Positions 41,894 through 51,029 of a stretch of 64,000 nt of DNA are shown here, piece by piece. The notes under the pieces were generated by a model, which was not told the DNA's origin, made no database searches, and saw only the letters and a list, made by a program, of their open reading frames with translations. Where the stretch lies: the NCBI RefSeq assembly GCF_013410655.1, contig NZ_JACCFP010000001.1, positions 4,363,501 through 4,427,500 on the forward strand, given 5' to 3'. Position 1 is the first letter of the stretch. The number at the start of each line of letters is the position of its first letter. A program made the translations under genes and the position numbers. This DNA comes from Nocardioides thalensis (GTDB taxonomy: Bacteria; Actinomycetota; Actinomycetes; Propionibacteriales; Nocardioidaceae).

Positions 41894-42961
41894 ATGAGCC
41901 TCACCCTCACCGTCGACGGCCCGCGCTGGCGGGCCCACCTCGAGGACGTCGCCCGCACCCACCCCGGCCTGGTGCCGGTGGCGAAGGGCAACGGCTACGG
42001 GTTCACGCTGGGCAGGCTCGCCCGCAAGACGCAGTGGCTCGCCGACCGCGAGCACGACGTCACGACCCTGGCGGTCGGCACGTACGACGAGCTGCCCGAG
42101 GTCGCGTCGCGCTGGCGCGGCGACGTGCTCGTGCTGACGCCGTGGCGGCCGTTCGTCGAGCCGGTCGACCCCGCCCTCGCCCGGCGGGTGGTCCACACCG
42201 TCAGCAGGTACGACGACCTCCGCGCCCTGCTCGCCGCCGAGCCCGAGGCCCGGCTGGTGCTCGAGCACGCCACCTCGATGCGGCGGCACGGCATGACCGG
42301 CCGCGAGCTGTGGGACGCCGGAGCGCTGCTGCGCAAGCACCCCGGCGCCCGCGTCGAGGGCGTCGCCCTCCACCTCCCGCTCCAGCAGGGCTCCCACCTC
42401 GGCGAGGTCAACCGGATCCTGACCTCGACGGTCGCCGCCGACGCCGGGCTCACGACGGCCTGGGTCAGCCACCTCACCGACGCCGAGCTCAAGTCGCTCT
42501 CCGCGAGCTGGCCGGACTTCACGTTCCGCCCGCGCATCGGCACCAGCCTGTGGCTCGGCGACCGCGGCGCGCTGAAGGTGACGGCCACCGTCCTCGACGT
42601 GCACCCGGTCGAGCGCGGCGACGTGTTCGGCTACCGCGGCCGCACCGCGCCGAAGTCGGGGCACGTCCTCGTCGTGAGCGGTGGCACCGCCCACGGCATC
42701 GGGCTCGAGGCGCCCACCGGCGACCAGTCCGTCAAGGCGCGCGCGGCGACGCTCGCCCGCGGCGGGCTCGACGCGATCGGCTTCGTGCGGTCGCCGTACT
42801 CAATCGAGGGCAAGCAGCGGCTCTTCGCCGAGCCGCCGCACATGCAGGCGTCGATGCTGTTCGTGCCGCAGGGCGCGCGGGTGCCCGAGGTGGGCGACCA
42901 GGTCGACGTGCGGGTGCGCTACACGGCGACGACGTTCGACCGGATCGTGGTCGAGGGCTGA
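41894..42961 (+). CDS. Alanine racemase-fold PLP protein
   Basis: A 355-residue protein whose N-terminal barrel carries LVPVAKGNGYGFTLGRLA, the Lys-containing PLP site of alanine racemases, here with GNGYG where classic enzymes have ANAYGHG. The C-terminal beta domain (about 225-355) with FRPRIGTSLWLGDRGALKV is also related. It may racemise or bind an amino acid used in the cell wall, which fits its coupling to the femX-like gene. The divergence means that true alanine racemase activity is not certain. The ATG at 41894 follows GGAGGAG. Confidence 0.82.
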   Translation: MSLTLTVDGPRWRAHLEDVARTHPGLVPVAKGNGYGFTLGRLARKTQWLADREHDVTTLAVGTYDELPEVASRWRGDVLVLTPWRPFVEPVDPALARRVVHTVSRYDDLRALLAAEPEARLVLEHATSMRRHGMTGRELWDAGALLRKHPGARVEGVALHLPLQQGSHLGEVNRILTSTVAADAGLTTAWVSHLTDAELKSLSASWPDFTFRPRIGTSLWLGDRGALKVTATVLDVHPVERGDVFGYRGRTAPKSGHVLVVSGGTAHGIGLEAPTGDQSVKARAATLARGGLDAIGFVRSPYSIEGKQRLFAEPPHMQASMLFVPQGARVPEVGDQVDVRVRYTATTFDRIVVEG

Positions 42962-42962
42962 C

Positions 42963-44426
42963 CTACGAGCTCAATCGGTGAGCGGGGGTCGCAGCTACGC
43001 TCGCTTCGCTCACTCCGCTTCGCTGCTCCCCCCGCCTGCCTGCGGTTGGGGACTCCGCCACCGGGTCGTGCTCCGGGCGGAACATGTCGCGCACGATCAC
43101 CGCGCACAGGTAGAGCTCGGCCAGCACGCGCACCACGATGGCGACCCAGTAGAAGCCCGGCTCACCGTCGCCCGGTGAGCTGAGGTAGCCGCCGAGGTAC
43201 CACCACACCGAGCAGAAGTAGAAGATCTCACCGGCCTGCCAGACGATCTGGTCGCGCCACCGCGGGCGCGCCAGCACCGCGAGCGGCAGCAGCCACAGCA
43301 CGTACTGCGGCGAGTAGACCTTGTTGACGATCAGGAAGCCCGCCACCACCAGGAACCCGAGCTGCGCGAGGCGCGGGTGGTGGCCGTGCGCGCGGGTCGC
43401 GGTCATGCCGAGCGCGAACACCCCGACGCACCACGCGCCGAAGAGGATCCACGACCACACGTTCACCGTGTGCGCCGTGATGCCGAGGTCGCCGGCCTGC
43501 TCGGCCACCAGCCACAGCGACCCGAGGTCGGGGCCGCGCTCGGCGTTGAAGCTCCAGAAGACCTCCCACTGCTCGCGGCCGGTGAGGTAGCCGGGGGCGT
43601 TCGCGAGCGCCCACGCACCGGCGGCGCCGAGGAACGCGAGCGCGCCGGCGCCGTACCTCTTCTGGCGCAGGACCAGGATCAGCACGCCGCCGAGCAGGAA
43701 CAGGGGGTAGAGCTTGGTCGCGGTCCCGAGCCCGATCAGGATCCCGGTGAGCAGCGGGCGGTCACGCGCCCAGGCCAGCAGGGCTCCGGCGACCAGCGCG
43801 ACCGCCATCAGGTCCCAGTTGATGAGCCCGGTCAGCAGCAGCGCCGGGGACAGGGCGTACGCCGCCGCGTCCCACGGTCGGCCAGGGTTCACCCGGGCGA
43901 GCAGCCACACGCTCAGCAGCGCGAGGGCCGCGAAGCCGACGGCGTTGACGAGCACGAAGATGTTGGTCTCGCGCCGCACGTCGTCGAGGCCGTAGAGGCC
44001 GTCGACGGGCATCCGATAGCGCTCCTCGACGTCGGGCGACCCGTTGAGCAGGTGCGTCGCCCACGCCGTGCCCCACGCCCAGTAGGCGATGGCCGCCGGG
44101 TACTCCATGACCTCGTAGCGCTCGCGGGTCTGGTCGTCACCGGAGTAGGGCCACGCGTGCTCGGCGAGCCCGCGCCCGACGTACAACGGCCGCAGGTCGG
44201 AGTAGCACATGTGGGAGTAGGTCCAGTTCTGGTCCTTGCCCTCCGCGAGCGAGCACGGGGCCTTCTGCACCATGCCGAGCGCGAACACCACCGCCGTCAT
44301 CAGCAGCAGCACCCGGGTGGGCGTCCACCAGGGGTGCCGTCCGGCGTGGTCGCCGAGCGGCCCGCCCACGCCCTCGCTGACCGCGGCGACCACCCGGTCG
44401 TCGCGGGTCGGGTGGACGCGGGTCAC
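42963..44426 (-). CDS. GT87-like (DUF2029) membrane glycosyltransferase
   Basis: A 487-residue protein with about 10-12 membrane segments, such as TRVLLLMTAVVFALGMVQKA, IFVLVNAVGFAALALLSVWL and LLTGLINWDLMAVALVAGAL. INWDLMAVAL and TKLYPLFLLGGVL match polyprenyl-phosphate mannosyltransferases of the GT-C (GT87) type, which add mannose to cell-envelope glycans. It lies 10 bp after the penicillin-binding protein gene, as in other actinobacteria. The last 25 residues or so are encoded by a palindromic repeat and are probably not conserved. Confidence 0.87.
   Translation of the reverse strand: MTRVHPTRDDRVVAAVSEGVGGPLGDHAGRHPWWTPTRVLLLMTAVVFALGMVQKAPCSLAEGKDQNWTYSHMCYSDLRPLYVGRGLAEHAWPYSGDDQTRERYEVMEYPAAIAYWAWGTAWATHLLNGSPDVEERYRMPVDGLYGLDDVRRETNIFVLVNAVGFAALALLSVWLLARVNPGRPWDAAAYALSPALLLTGLINWDLMAVALVAGALLAWARDRPLLTGILIGLGTATKLYPLFLLGGVLILVLRQKRYGAGALAFLGAAGAWALANAPGYLTGREQWEVFWSFNAERGPDLGSLWLVAEQAGDLGITAHTVNVWSWILFGAWCVGVFALGMTATRAHGHHPRLAQLGFLVVAGFLIVNKVYSPQYVLWLLPLAVLARPRWRDQIVWQAGEIFYFCSVWWYLGGYLSSPGDGEPGFYWVAIVVRVLAELYLCAVIVRDMFRPEHDPVAESPTAGRRGEQRSGVSEASVAATPAHRLSS
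42982..43035. repeat. Long palindromic repeat inside the 3' end of the GT87-like gene
   Basis: GCGGGGGTCGCAGC (42982-42995) pairs with GCTGCTCCCCCCGC (43022-43035) with one or two mismatches, around a loop of the type GCTCGCTTCGCTCACTCC. The element overlaps the end of the coding region, so it supplies the C-terminal tail and also the hairpin that would end transcription. Confidence 0.65.
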
Positions 44427-44435
44427 GCCGCGAGA

Positions 44436-46907
44436 CTAGGACACGTCCGGCTGGACCGGCCGCCGGCGTCGCCGCGTCGTCGTCCGCTGTGCGGCCGTTG
44501 CGGGGCGTCCGTCGCCGCCACCACCGCCGCCGCCGCCCGGGTTGTCCGGGTTGTCGGGGTCGTCTCCGCCGCCGCCGCCATCGCCGTCGTCACACAGGTT
44601 CAGCGGGTCGTTCGGGCACGGGTCGTCGCTGTTCGGGATGTCGTCGCCGTCGCTGTCCGGCTCCTCGGTGCACGCGTCCTGCGGGTCCTGGGGGCACGGG
44701 TCGGAGTCGTCGGGCGTGCCGTCGCCGTCGCTGTCCTGCGGCCCGCTCTGGTCGCCCACCTCGCAGTTGCCGTCGGGGTCGGGCGAACCCGGGATGTCCG
44801 GGTTGTCCGGGCACTTGTCCCGGTCGTCGGGCACGCCGTCGCCGTCGCTGTCCTTCGGCTCGGGGTCCGGCTTCTTGGTCTTCGGCGGCGGCGGGGGCGG
44901 GGTGTACGGCGCGTGGCCCTCCGCGGGCGCCTCGCCGTCGACCCAGGCCGGCTCCGGGAAGTCCTCGATCGGGAGGCCCTCCATCGCGCCGTTCATCACC
45001 GCGACCCAGGTGTCGAGCGGGAACGCGCTGCCGAAGAACTCGGGCAGCCACCCGTCGATCTGGTCGGCACCGTCACCACGCACGTAGGTCACTGCCGTGG
45101 ACAGCTGCGGCGTGTAGCCGGCGAACCACGCCGAGACGACCTCGCCGTCGTCGTTGGTCGCGGTGCCGGTCTTGCCAGCGGCCGGCCGGCCGATCGCCTG
45201 GGCGCCGGTGCCGGTGCCGACCTCGACCACCTGCTGGAGGGCGTACGACGCGTCGGCCGCGATGTCCTCGCTGAGCACCCGCTCGGAGTCGACCTTGTGG
45301 GTCCAGGTCTCGCCGTTGGGCTCGACGACCTTCTCGATGATGTAGGGCTCGGCCATGACGCCGTTGGCCGCGAGCGTCGCGTAGCCGTTGGCCATGTTGA
45401 TCGGGCTGACCGTCTGCGAGCCGAGCGCGACCTGTGCGTTGGCCTGGAGGCCGCGAGTGTCGGTCGGGAAGCCGTACTTGTCGCTGCCGGGCTTCTCCGG
45501 CGGGATGCCCATCTCGTTGGCGGTCTCGATGATCCGCTCCGGGCCGTTGGGCGTCTCGAGGGTCATGTCGACGAACGCCGTGTTGACCGAGTCCTCGGTC
45601 GCGGCGAGCAGGCTGACCGCGGAGCCGTAGTCCTGGTCGCCCTGGTTCTCGAAGTCGTTGCCGTCGGGCGCGATGTAGGGGGAGTTGCCGTCGAACGTGT
45701 CCTTGAGCGACCAGCCCTCCTTCAGGGCGGCGGCCACGGCGAAGGCCTTGAACGTCGAGCCGGCCTGGCCCCCCTCGATCGCCCAGTTCAGCTGGGACTG
45801 GAGGTAGTCCTGGCCCGCGTAGAACCCACGGACCGCCCCGGTGCCGGGCTCCACGCTCGCGACGCCGACGTGCAGCTCCTTGTCGCTGAAGCCGTCGGGC
45901 CTGGCCGCGAGCACGCCGTCCTCGGCAGCGGTCATCGCCTGCTCGGTGAACGTCGTGGTGACCTCGAGGCCGCCGCCGTCGATCTCCTCCTCGGTGTAGC
46001 CGAGGCGGAGCAGCTCCTGGCGCACCATCTGGAGCATGTGCCCCTTCTGCCCGCCGTAGGAGTCCTCGCGCGCCTCCTCCTCGACCTTCGGCAGCTTGTT
46101 GCGCGCCTTCTCGCCCCGGCTCGAGTCGATCTCCTCCATCTCGACCATCGAGTCGATGACGTACTGGTAGCGGCCCTTGAGGTCGCGCTTGGCGGCGCGG
46201 CCGTTGTCGGGGTCGAGGTCGTTGGGGTCGTTGAGGATCGCGGCGAGCACGGCCGACTGCTTGAGGTCGAGGTCCTTGGCGTCGATGCCGAAGTAGGCCT
46301 GCGCGGCGGCCTGGATGCCGTAGGCGCCGCGGCCGAAGTAGATGGTGTTGAGGTAGCCCTCGAGCACCTGCTCCTTGGAGTACTGGTTCTGGATCTTCAG
46401 CGACAGGATCGCTTCCTTGAGCTTGCGCTTCCAGGTGCGCTCCTGCGTGAGGTACAGGATCTTCACGTACTGCTGGGTGATCGTCGACGCCCCCCGCGTC
46501 GTACCGCCCGAGGCGTTGTTGAACGCGGCGCTGAGGATGCCCTTGGGGTCGATGCCCTCGTCGGTCCAGAACGACTGGTTCTCGGCCGCGACCACGGCGT
46601 CCTTGATCGACTCGGGCATCTCGTCGTAGTCGATCGCGTCCCGCTCCTGGATCGCGAAGCTGCCGAGGTCGGTCTTGCCGTCGGCGAAGTAGACGTGGGT
46701 GGTCTCGGTGAGGAACTCGTCGTTGGGGTCCGGGATGTCGATCATCCGGTAGGCGACGAAGAAGCCGGCAGCGGCGATGAGCAGCATGACGAGACCGCCG
46801 ATGAGTCCCCACTTGAGGAACCAGAGGATCCGCTGCTTGGCGGTCTTCGGGGTCTTCGGGGACTTCGCCGTCTTCGACCGGGATGCTGCCGCGCGCTTGC
46901 CTGCCAC
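44436..46907 (-). CDS. ponA: Class A penicillin-binding protein with C-terminal TSP3-like calcium repeats
   Basis: An 823-residue bifunctional enzyme: a cytoplasmic Lys-rich tail, a membrane helix (about 28-52), a GT51 transglycosylase (Glu109 in AAEN, then GASTITQQYVK) and a transpeptidase with S384-T-F-K387, S440-V-N442 and a KTGT motif. It polymerises and cross-links peptidoglycan outside the membrane. From residue 686 on, three DSDGDG-type repeats with spaced Cys residues (CPDNPD, CPQDP, CPNDP) resemble thrombospondin type 3 calcium modules, followed by Gly-rich and Arg-rich ends. The GT87-like gene follows closely. The padR gene is divergent. Confidence 0.95.
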   Translation of the reverse strand: MAGKRAAASRSKTAKSPKTPKTAKQRILWFLKWGLIGGLVMLLIAAAGFFVAYRMIDIPDPNDEFLTETTHVYFADGKTDLGSFAIQERDAIDYDEMPESIKDAVVAAENQSFWTDEGIDPKGILSAAFNNASGGTTRGASTITQQYVKILYLTQERTWKRKLKEAILSLKIQNQYSKEQVLEGYLNTIYFGRGAYGIQAAAQAYFGIDAKDLDLKQSAVLAAILNDPNDLDPDNGRAAKRDLKGRYQYVIDSMVEMEEIDSSRGEKARNKLPKVEEEAREDSYGGQKGHMLQMVRQELLRLGYTEEEIDGGGLEVTTTFTEQAMTAAEDGVLAARPDGFSDKELHVGVASVEPGTGAVRGFYAGQDYLQSQLNWAIEGGQAGSTFKAFAVAAALKEGWSLKDTFDGNSPYIAPDGNDFENQGDQDYGSAVSLLAATEDSVNTAFVDMTLETPNGPERIIETANEMGIPPEKPGSDKYGFPTDTRGLQANAQVALGSQTVSPINMANGYATLAANGVMAEPYIIEKVVEPNGETWTHKVDSERVLSEDIAADASYALQQVVEVGTGTGAQAIGRPAAGKTGTATNDDGEVVSAWFAGYTPQLSTAVTYVRGDGADQIDGWLPEFFGSAFPLDTWVAVMNGAMEGLPIEDFPEPAWVDGEAPAEGHAPYTPPPPPPKTKKPDPEPKDSDGDGVPDDRDKCPDNPDIPGSPDPDGNCEVGDQSGPQDSDGDGTPDDSDPCPQDPQDACTEEPDSDGDDIPNSDDPCPNDPLNLCDDGDGGGGGDDPDNPDNPGGGGGGGGDGRPATAAQRTTTRRRRRPVQPDVS

Positions 46908-47029
46908 GGGGGGTCAGCGTACGTGTCGGGCGGATGAGCCTCCATTCGACGGACGGGAGACCCACCCCGGAGGCGGCCCTGGGTACGCTCCGACGACACC
47001 TGCGATCCATCGGATGTTCGCATTCCGCG

Positions 47030-47050
47030 GATATATCGGTACGATAGATC
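47030..47050. promoter_or_regulatory. PadR operator palindrome overlapping the padR-ino1 promoter
   Basis: GATATATCG (47030-47038) and CGATAGATC (47042-47050) are inverse repeats with 8 of 9 pairs matching around GTA. TACGAT (47040-47045), a -10 box ending 7 bases before the padR ATG, lies inside. A -35-like TTCGCA (47017-47022) stands 17 bp upstream of it. A bound PadR dimer would block this promoter. Confidence 0.65.
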
Positions 47051-47052
47051 GC

Positions 47053-47643
47053 ATGGCACGGCGTGGCGACACCATCGAGCTGGCGGTCCTCGGACTGCTG
47101 CACGAGGGACCCATGCACGGCTACGAGCTGCGCAAGCGGCTCAACCTGATGCTCGGGTGGGGGCGGATCCTGTCCTACGGGTCGCTCTACCCCGCGCTGA
47201 AGAAGATGCTCCGCAACAACCTCATCGAGGAGCTCACCGGCTCGGCCCAGCCGACGTCGCGGCGGCAGCGGATCGTCTACCAGGTGACCGAGAAGGGCAC
47301 CGAGGAGTTCTCGCGACTGATGTCCGAGGTGGGTCCTGCCGCGTGGGAGGACGACAACTTCGACATCCGGTTCCGGTTCTTCAGCTCCACCGACATGGAG
47401 ATCCGGCTCCGCGTCCTCGAAGGGCGCCGGTCCCGGCTCCAGGAGCGCCTCGACCGGGTGCAGCGCGAGCTCGCGATGACCCAGCGCGAGGTCGACCGCT
47501 ACGCCGCCGAGCTCGAGCGGCACGGCGTCGAGTCGGTCGAGCGCGAGGTCCGCTGGCTCTCCGACCTGATCAACGCAGAACGCGGCACCGACACCAAGAC
47601 AGCAGCAGCTGAAGCAGAGACGACCAAGGAAGGGCTCCCATGA
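47053..47643 (+). CDS. PadR family transcriptional regulator
   Basis: A 196-residue PadR protein. The winged helix (about residues 8-85) has [39 protein letters not shown] and [12 protein letters not shown], and a C-terminal helical dimer domain (about 125-175) follows. The ATG at 47053 has no ribosome site and lies 7 bases after a -10 box, so the mRNA is probably leaderless. It overlaps ino1 as ATGA, and the pairing padR-ino1 is conserved in actinobacteria, so it is likely to control inositol synthesis, and itself, through the palindrome at its start. Confidence 0.93.
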   Translation: MARRGDTIELAVLGLLHEGPMHGYELRKRLNLMLGWGRILSYGSLYPALKKMLRNNLIEELTGSAQPTSRRQRIVYQVTEKGTEEFSRLMSEVGPAAWEDDNFDIRFRFFSSTDMEIRLRVLEGRRSRLQERLDRVQRELAMTQREVDRYAAELERHGVESVEREVRWLSDLINAERGTDTKTAAAEAETTKEGLP

Positions 47644-48722
47644 GTTCCGTTCGAGTAGCGATCGCCGGCGTGGGCAACTGCGCCACGTCCCTGATCCAGG
47701 GCGTGCACTACTACCGGGACGCCGACCCCAACGGCACGGTGCCCGGCCTGATGCACGTCCAGTTCGGCGACTACCACGTGGGTGACGTCGAGTTCGTCGC
47801 CGCGTTCGACGTCGACGACAAGAAGGTCGGCAAGGACCTGTCCGAGGCCATCAACGCCTCGGAGAACAACACGATCCAGATCGCCGACGTGCCCACCCTC
47901 GGTGTCGAGGTCCAGCGCGGCCCGACGCTCGACGGCCTCGGCAAGTACTACCGGCAGACCATCGAGGAGTCGGCGGCCGACCCGGTCGACGTCGTCCAGG
48001 CGCTCAAGGACGCCGAGGTCGACGTGCTGGTGTCCTACCTGCCGGTGGGCTCGGAGGAGGCCGACAAGTTCTACGCCCAGTGCGCGATCGACGCCGGCGT
48101 GGCCTTCGTCAACGCGCTGCCCGTCTTCATCGCCTCCGACCCCGAGTGGGCCAAGAAGTTCGAGGACGCGGGCGTCCCGATCGTCGGTGACGACATCAAG
48201 TCGCAGGTTGGCGCGACCATCACCCACCGGGTGATGGCCAAGCTGTTCGAGGACCGCGGCGTGGCGCTGGACCGCACCTACCAGCTCAACGTCGGCGGGA
48301 ACATGGACTTCAAGAACATGCTCGAGCGCGAGCGCCTGGAGTCCAAGAAGGTCTCGAAGACCCAGGCCGTGACCTCCAACCTCGAGGGCTCGCTCGCCGG
48401 CAAGATCGACGACAAGAACGTCCACATCGGCCCCTCCGACTACGTCGCCTGGCTCGACGACCGCAAGTGGGCCTACGTGCGCCTCGAGGGACGCGCGTTC
48501 GGTGACGTCCCGCTCAACCTCGAGTACAAGCTCGAGGTCTGGGACTCGCCCAACTCGGCCGGCATCATCATCGACGCCGTCCGCGCGGCCAAGATCGCCA
48601 AGGACCGCGGCCACGGCGGCCCGATCATCCCGGCGTCGGCCTACCTGATGAAGAGCCCGCCGGTGCAGATCGAGGACACCGAGGGTCGCGCCCAGCTCGA
48701 GGCCTTCATTCGCGGCGAGTGA
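47640..48722 (+). CDS. ino1: Inositol-3-phosphate synthase
   Basis: A 360-residue NAD-dependent enzyme that turns glucose 6-phosphate into myo-inositol 3-phosphate, the first step to mycothiol and phosphatidylinositol. [19 protein letters not shown] is the cofactor loop, [18 protein letters not shown] and [20 protein letters not shown] contain the catalytic Lys region, and [20 protein letters not shown] is the family signature. It overlaps padR by 4 bases and is followed by a very strong terminator. Confidence 0.97.
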   Translation: MSSVRVAIAGVGNCATSLIQGVHYYRDADPNGTVPGLMHVQFGDYHVGDVEFVAAFDVDDKKVGKDLSEAINASENNTIQIADVPTLGVEVQRGPTLDGLGKYYRQTIEESAADPVDVVQALKDAEVDVLVSYLPVGSEEADKFYAQCAIDAGVAFVNALPVFIASDPEWAKKFEDAGVPIVGDDIKSQVGATITHRVMAKLFEDRGVALDRTYQLNVGGNMDFKNMLERERLESKKVSKTQAVTSNLEGSLAGKIDDKNVHIGPSDYVAWLDDRKWAYVRLEGRAFGDVPLNLEYKLEVWDSPNSAGIIIDAVRAAKIAKDRGHGGPIIPASAYLMKSPPVQIEDTEGRAQLEAFIRGE

Positions 48723-48742
48723 TCGCCCCACCTGTGTGAAGA

Positions 48743-48786
48743 ACGCCGAGTCGGCTCGTGATCACGAGCCGACTCGGCGTCATTTT
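48743..48786 (+). terminator. ino1 terminator, perfect 38-bp palindrome
   Basis: The 19-base half ACGCCGAGTCGGCTCGTGA (48743-48761) is followed directly by its exact reverse complement, then CATTTTT on the plus strand. On the minus strand it is followed by TTCTTC, so it probably also ends the SRPBCC gene transcript coming from the right. Confidence 0.9.
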
Positions 48787-48809
48787 TGCGTGAAGACGCG
48801 CCGACTCGA

Positions 48810-49277
48810 TCAGGACTCGAGCTCGGCCTTGATCCGCGCGAGCGTGGTCTCCATGCCCGCCTGGACCTCGCGGTCGAACTTGTCGAGCCCGCCCATCATC
48901 ACGCCCTGCAGCTTCGCCGAGATCGGCGAGAGGCCGTCGGGCGCCGTACGTGTCAGGCGGACGTGGGTGCCGGCGGCCGTCGGGGTCAGCTCGTAGGTCC
49001 AGTGCAGCCAGTTGTCGGCGACACGGAACGAGATCCGCTTCGCCGGCTCGAAGACGGTGACCTTCGACTGGGTGGGCCACACCTTCCAGCCGCTGCGGTT
49101 GATGTTGATCGCCTTGGCGCCCTCGCGCACCTCGCCCCCGCGCACGATGGTCCGCACCACCTGCGGGCTCCAGCTCGCCATCCGCGGCAGGTCGGAAACG
49201 AGCTCCCAGACCTGCTCCGGGGACGCCGCGATCTCCGTCTCGGCCTCGAGCATCCGGGCCTCGTGGGTTGTCGTCAT
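48810..49277 (-). CDS. SRPBCC (polyketide cyclase-like) family protein
   Basis: A 155-residue START-like protein: EAETEIAASPEQVWELVSDL at the start, then MASWSPQVVRTIVRGG, FRVADNWLHWTYELTPTAAG and a long last helix GGLDKFDREVQAGMETTLAR. The fold binds hydrophobic ligands; the role is unknown. The frame is open upstream into the sulfatase end, but MTTTHEARML at 49277 is the sensible start, although the ribosome site is weak. Confidence 0.85.
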   Translation of the reverse strand: MTTTHEARMLEAETEIAASPEQVWELVSDLPRMASWSPQVVRTIVRGGEVREGAKAININRSGWKVWPTQSKVTVFEPAKRISFRVADNWLHWTYELTPTAAGTHVRLTRTAPDGLSPISAKLQGVMMGGLDKFDREVQAGMETTLARIKAELES

Positions 49278-49368
49278 GAGCCGTGACCCTGCCACGGCGC
49301 CCACCGGGCCCACGTCCTGCTGCGGTAGTAACTTCAGGTGGCCCCGGTCACAGCGCTCGAGGCGAGTC

Positions 49369-50994
49369 TCAGGGTCCGGCCTGGAGGGACCGCGGCAGCG
49401 GCTTGGCGCACGAGCCGCCCTTGCAGAGGCGCAGGTCGCGGAGGTACTTGGCGAGGGCCGCGACGTCATCGGCGTAGGCCGGGAGGTCGACGACGTTCCT
49501 CACCTGCGCCGGGTCGCTCTCCATGTCGTAGAGCTCGCGGAAGCCGTCCGCGTGCTCGACGTACAGATAGCGAGCGGTGCGTACGCCGGTGCTGTAGCTG
49601 AGCGACTCGCGATCGCCGCGCCGGAGCTGGAGCGGCGGGCCGGACTCGTCGAGATTGGCGATCACGTTGCGCGGCCCGGTCTCGGTGAGCACGCCCCGAC
49701 GCCAGCCCTGGTCGCCGTGCCGCGCGACCTCGAGGAGGGAGACGCCGTCGAAGGGCCAGTCGACGTCGACGCCGGCCGCGGCGAGCAGCGTCGGCGCGAA
49801 GTCGGTGGTCGTGAACGGGTCACTGCGCACCTCGCTCGCCGGGATGCCGGGGCCCCGCACGAGGAGCGGCACGTTGAGGGCGGGCTCGTAGGGCAGCGTC
49901 TTGCCCTGCCGGATCCGGTGCTCGCCGAGGAAGTAGCCGTTGTCGGAGGTGAGGACGACCAGGGTGTCGTCGAGCTCCCCGCTCGCCTCGAGGGCCGTGA
50001 TCGTCCGGGCGACCGCCTCGTCGGTGGCGCCGAGGGCTTCCGCGCGCTGGCGCGCCGTCTCGAGGAGCCCCGCCTGCTCGGCGTCGTTGAGCGGCGGCAG
50101 GGTGCGGATGAAGAACGGCTTGTCGCTGACGTCGTCCTCGCCCGCTGCGCCCGGCGCGACCGTGAGCTCCTCGTCGAGCGTGTTGCGCCACCGCGGCGGG
50201 CGGGCCGTCGTCTGGAAGTCGGTGACCTTGCCGTCGTCGCGGGTGATCGGGGCAGGGTCGTCGGCCTCGCCGGGTTGGCCGTGGTGCGGGGCGACGTAGT
50301 TGGCCCAGAGGAAGAACGGGCCGTCCGCCGCCGCCTGCTCGGCGACGATCGTCTCGGTGAGGTTCGCGAACGCGTCGGACTGGTAGACACCCGGCTGGAG
50401 CGCGAACGTGCCGTTGTCGTTGAGCGTGGTGTTGAAGAACCGGTAGGTGCCGCCCGCGAGCGGTTCCCCGGGCCCGGGCCCACCGTCGAGCGCGCCCTGC
50501 CAGTCGCTCCAGCCGGGCGGGATGTAGCGCCGCGAGTCCGCCGCGCTCCCGTCGGGGGCGGGCTGGACGCCGTACCCGTTGAGGTACTTGCCGAAGAAGA
50601 CCGTGTCGTAGCCGGCGTCCTGGAGCCAGACCGGCAGCGCCTCCGCGTCACGCAGCGTCTTGAACCCGTACGGCTCCAGGTGCGACCACACCTCGTGGTT
50701 GTGGGCGTGCTGGCCGGTGAGGAACGACGAGCGGGCCGGGCAGCACAGCGGGTAGGACGAGTAGGCGTGCTCGAACGTCACTCCCTGGTCGCCGATGAGC
50801 GCGCGGGTGCGGGGCATCCACTGGAGGTCGTCGGCGCGCATGTCGTCGAGGGTGATCACGACGATGTTGGGCTTGGTCGCGTCCGTTGCGACCTGGGCAG
50901 ACGGGCGTCCCGTCGCCGGGACGGCGGCGAGGGTGGCGGCGAGGAACGCGAGCAGCACGCCGGTCAGGGCGGCGACGACAGGGCGGCGGGACAT
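49369..50994 (-). CDS. Secreted sulfatase (arylsulfatase-type)
   Basis: A 541-residue sulfatase-family enzyme with a signal peptide (about residues 1-33). The metal-binding start is PNIVVITLDDMRADDLQWMP, and the formylglycine motif C-x-P-x-R is met by Cys84 in LCCPARSSFLTGQHAHNHEV. DNGYFLGEHRIRQGKTLPYE is the second conserved block. It should hydrolyse sulfate (or phosphate) esters outside the cell; Cys84 would need a formylglycine-generating enzyme, not seen here. The ATG at 50994 is chosen for the signal peptide. Confidence 0.92.
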   Translation of the reverse strand: MSRRPVVAALTGVLLAFLAATLAAVPATGRPSAQVATDATKPNIVVITLDDMRADDLQWMPRTRALIGDQGVTFEHAYSSYPLCCPARSSFLTGQHAHNHEVWSHLEPYGFKTLRDAEALPVWLQDAGYDTVFFGKYLNGYGVQPAPDGSAADSRRYIPPGWSDWQGALDGGPGPGEPLAGGTYRFFNTTLNDNGTFALQPGVYQSDAFANLTETIVAEQAAADGPFFLWANYVAPHHGQPGEADDPAPITRDDGKVTDFQTTARPPRWRNTLDEELTVAPGAAGEDDVSDKPFFIRTLPPLNDAEQAGLLETARQRAEALGATDEAVARTITALEASGELDDTLVVLTSDNGYFLGEHRIRQGKTLPYEPALNVPLLVRGPGIPASEVRSDPFTTTDFAPTLLAAAGVDVDWPFDGVSLLEVARHGDQGWRRGVLTETGPRNVIANLDESGPPLQLRRGDRESLSYSTGVRTARYLYVEHADGFRELYDMESDPAQVRNVVDLPAYADDVAALAKYLRDLRLCKGGSCAKPLPRSLQAGP

Positions 50995-51029
50995 CGGACC
51001 TCCGAGCAGGCGGGATGATGCCGCGCAAC

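Noticed and set aside
43377-46937. 1186-codon plus-strand open frame opposite the GT87-like and PBP genes
   Set aside because: Antisense shadow of two well-supported genes, common at high G+C.
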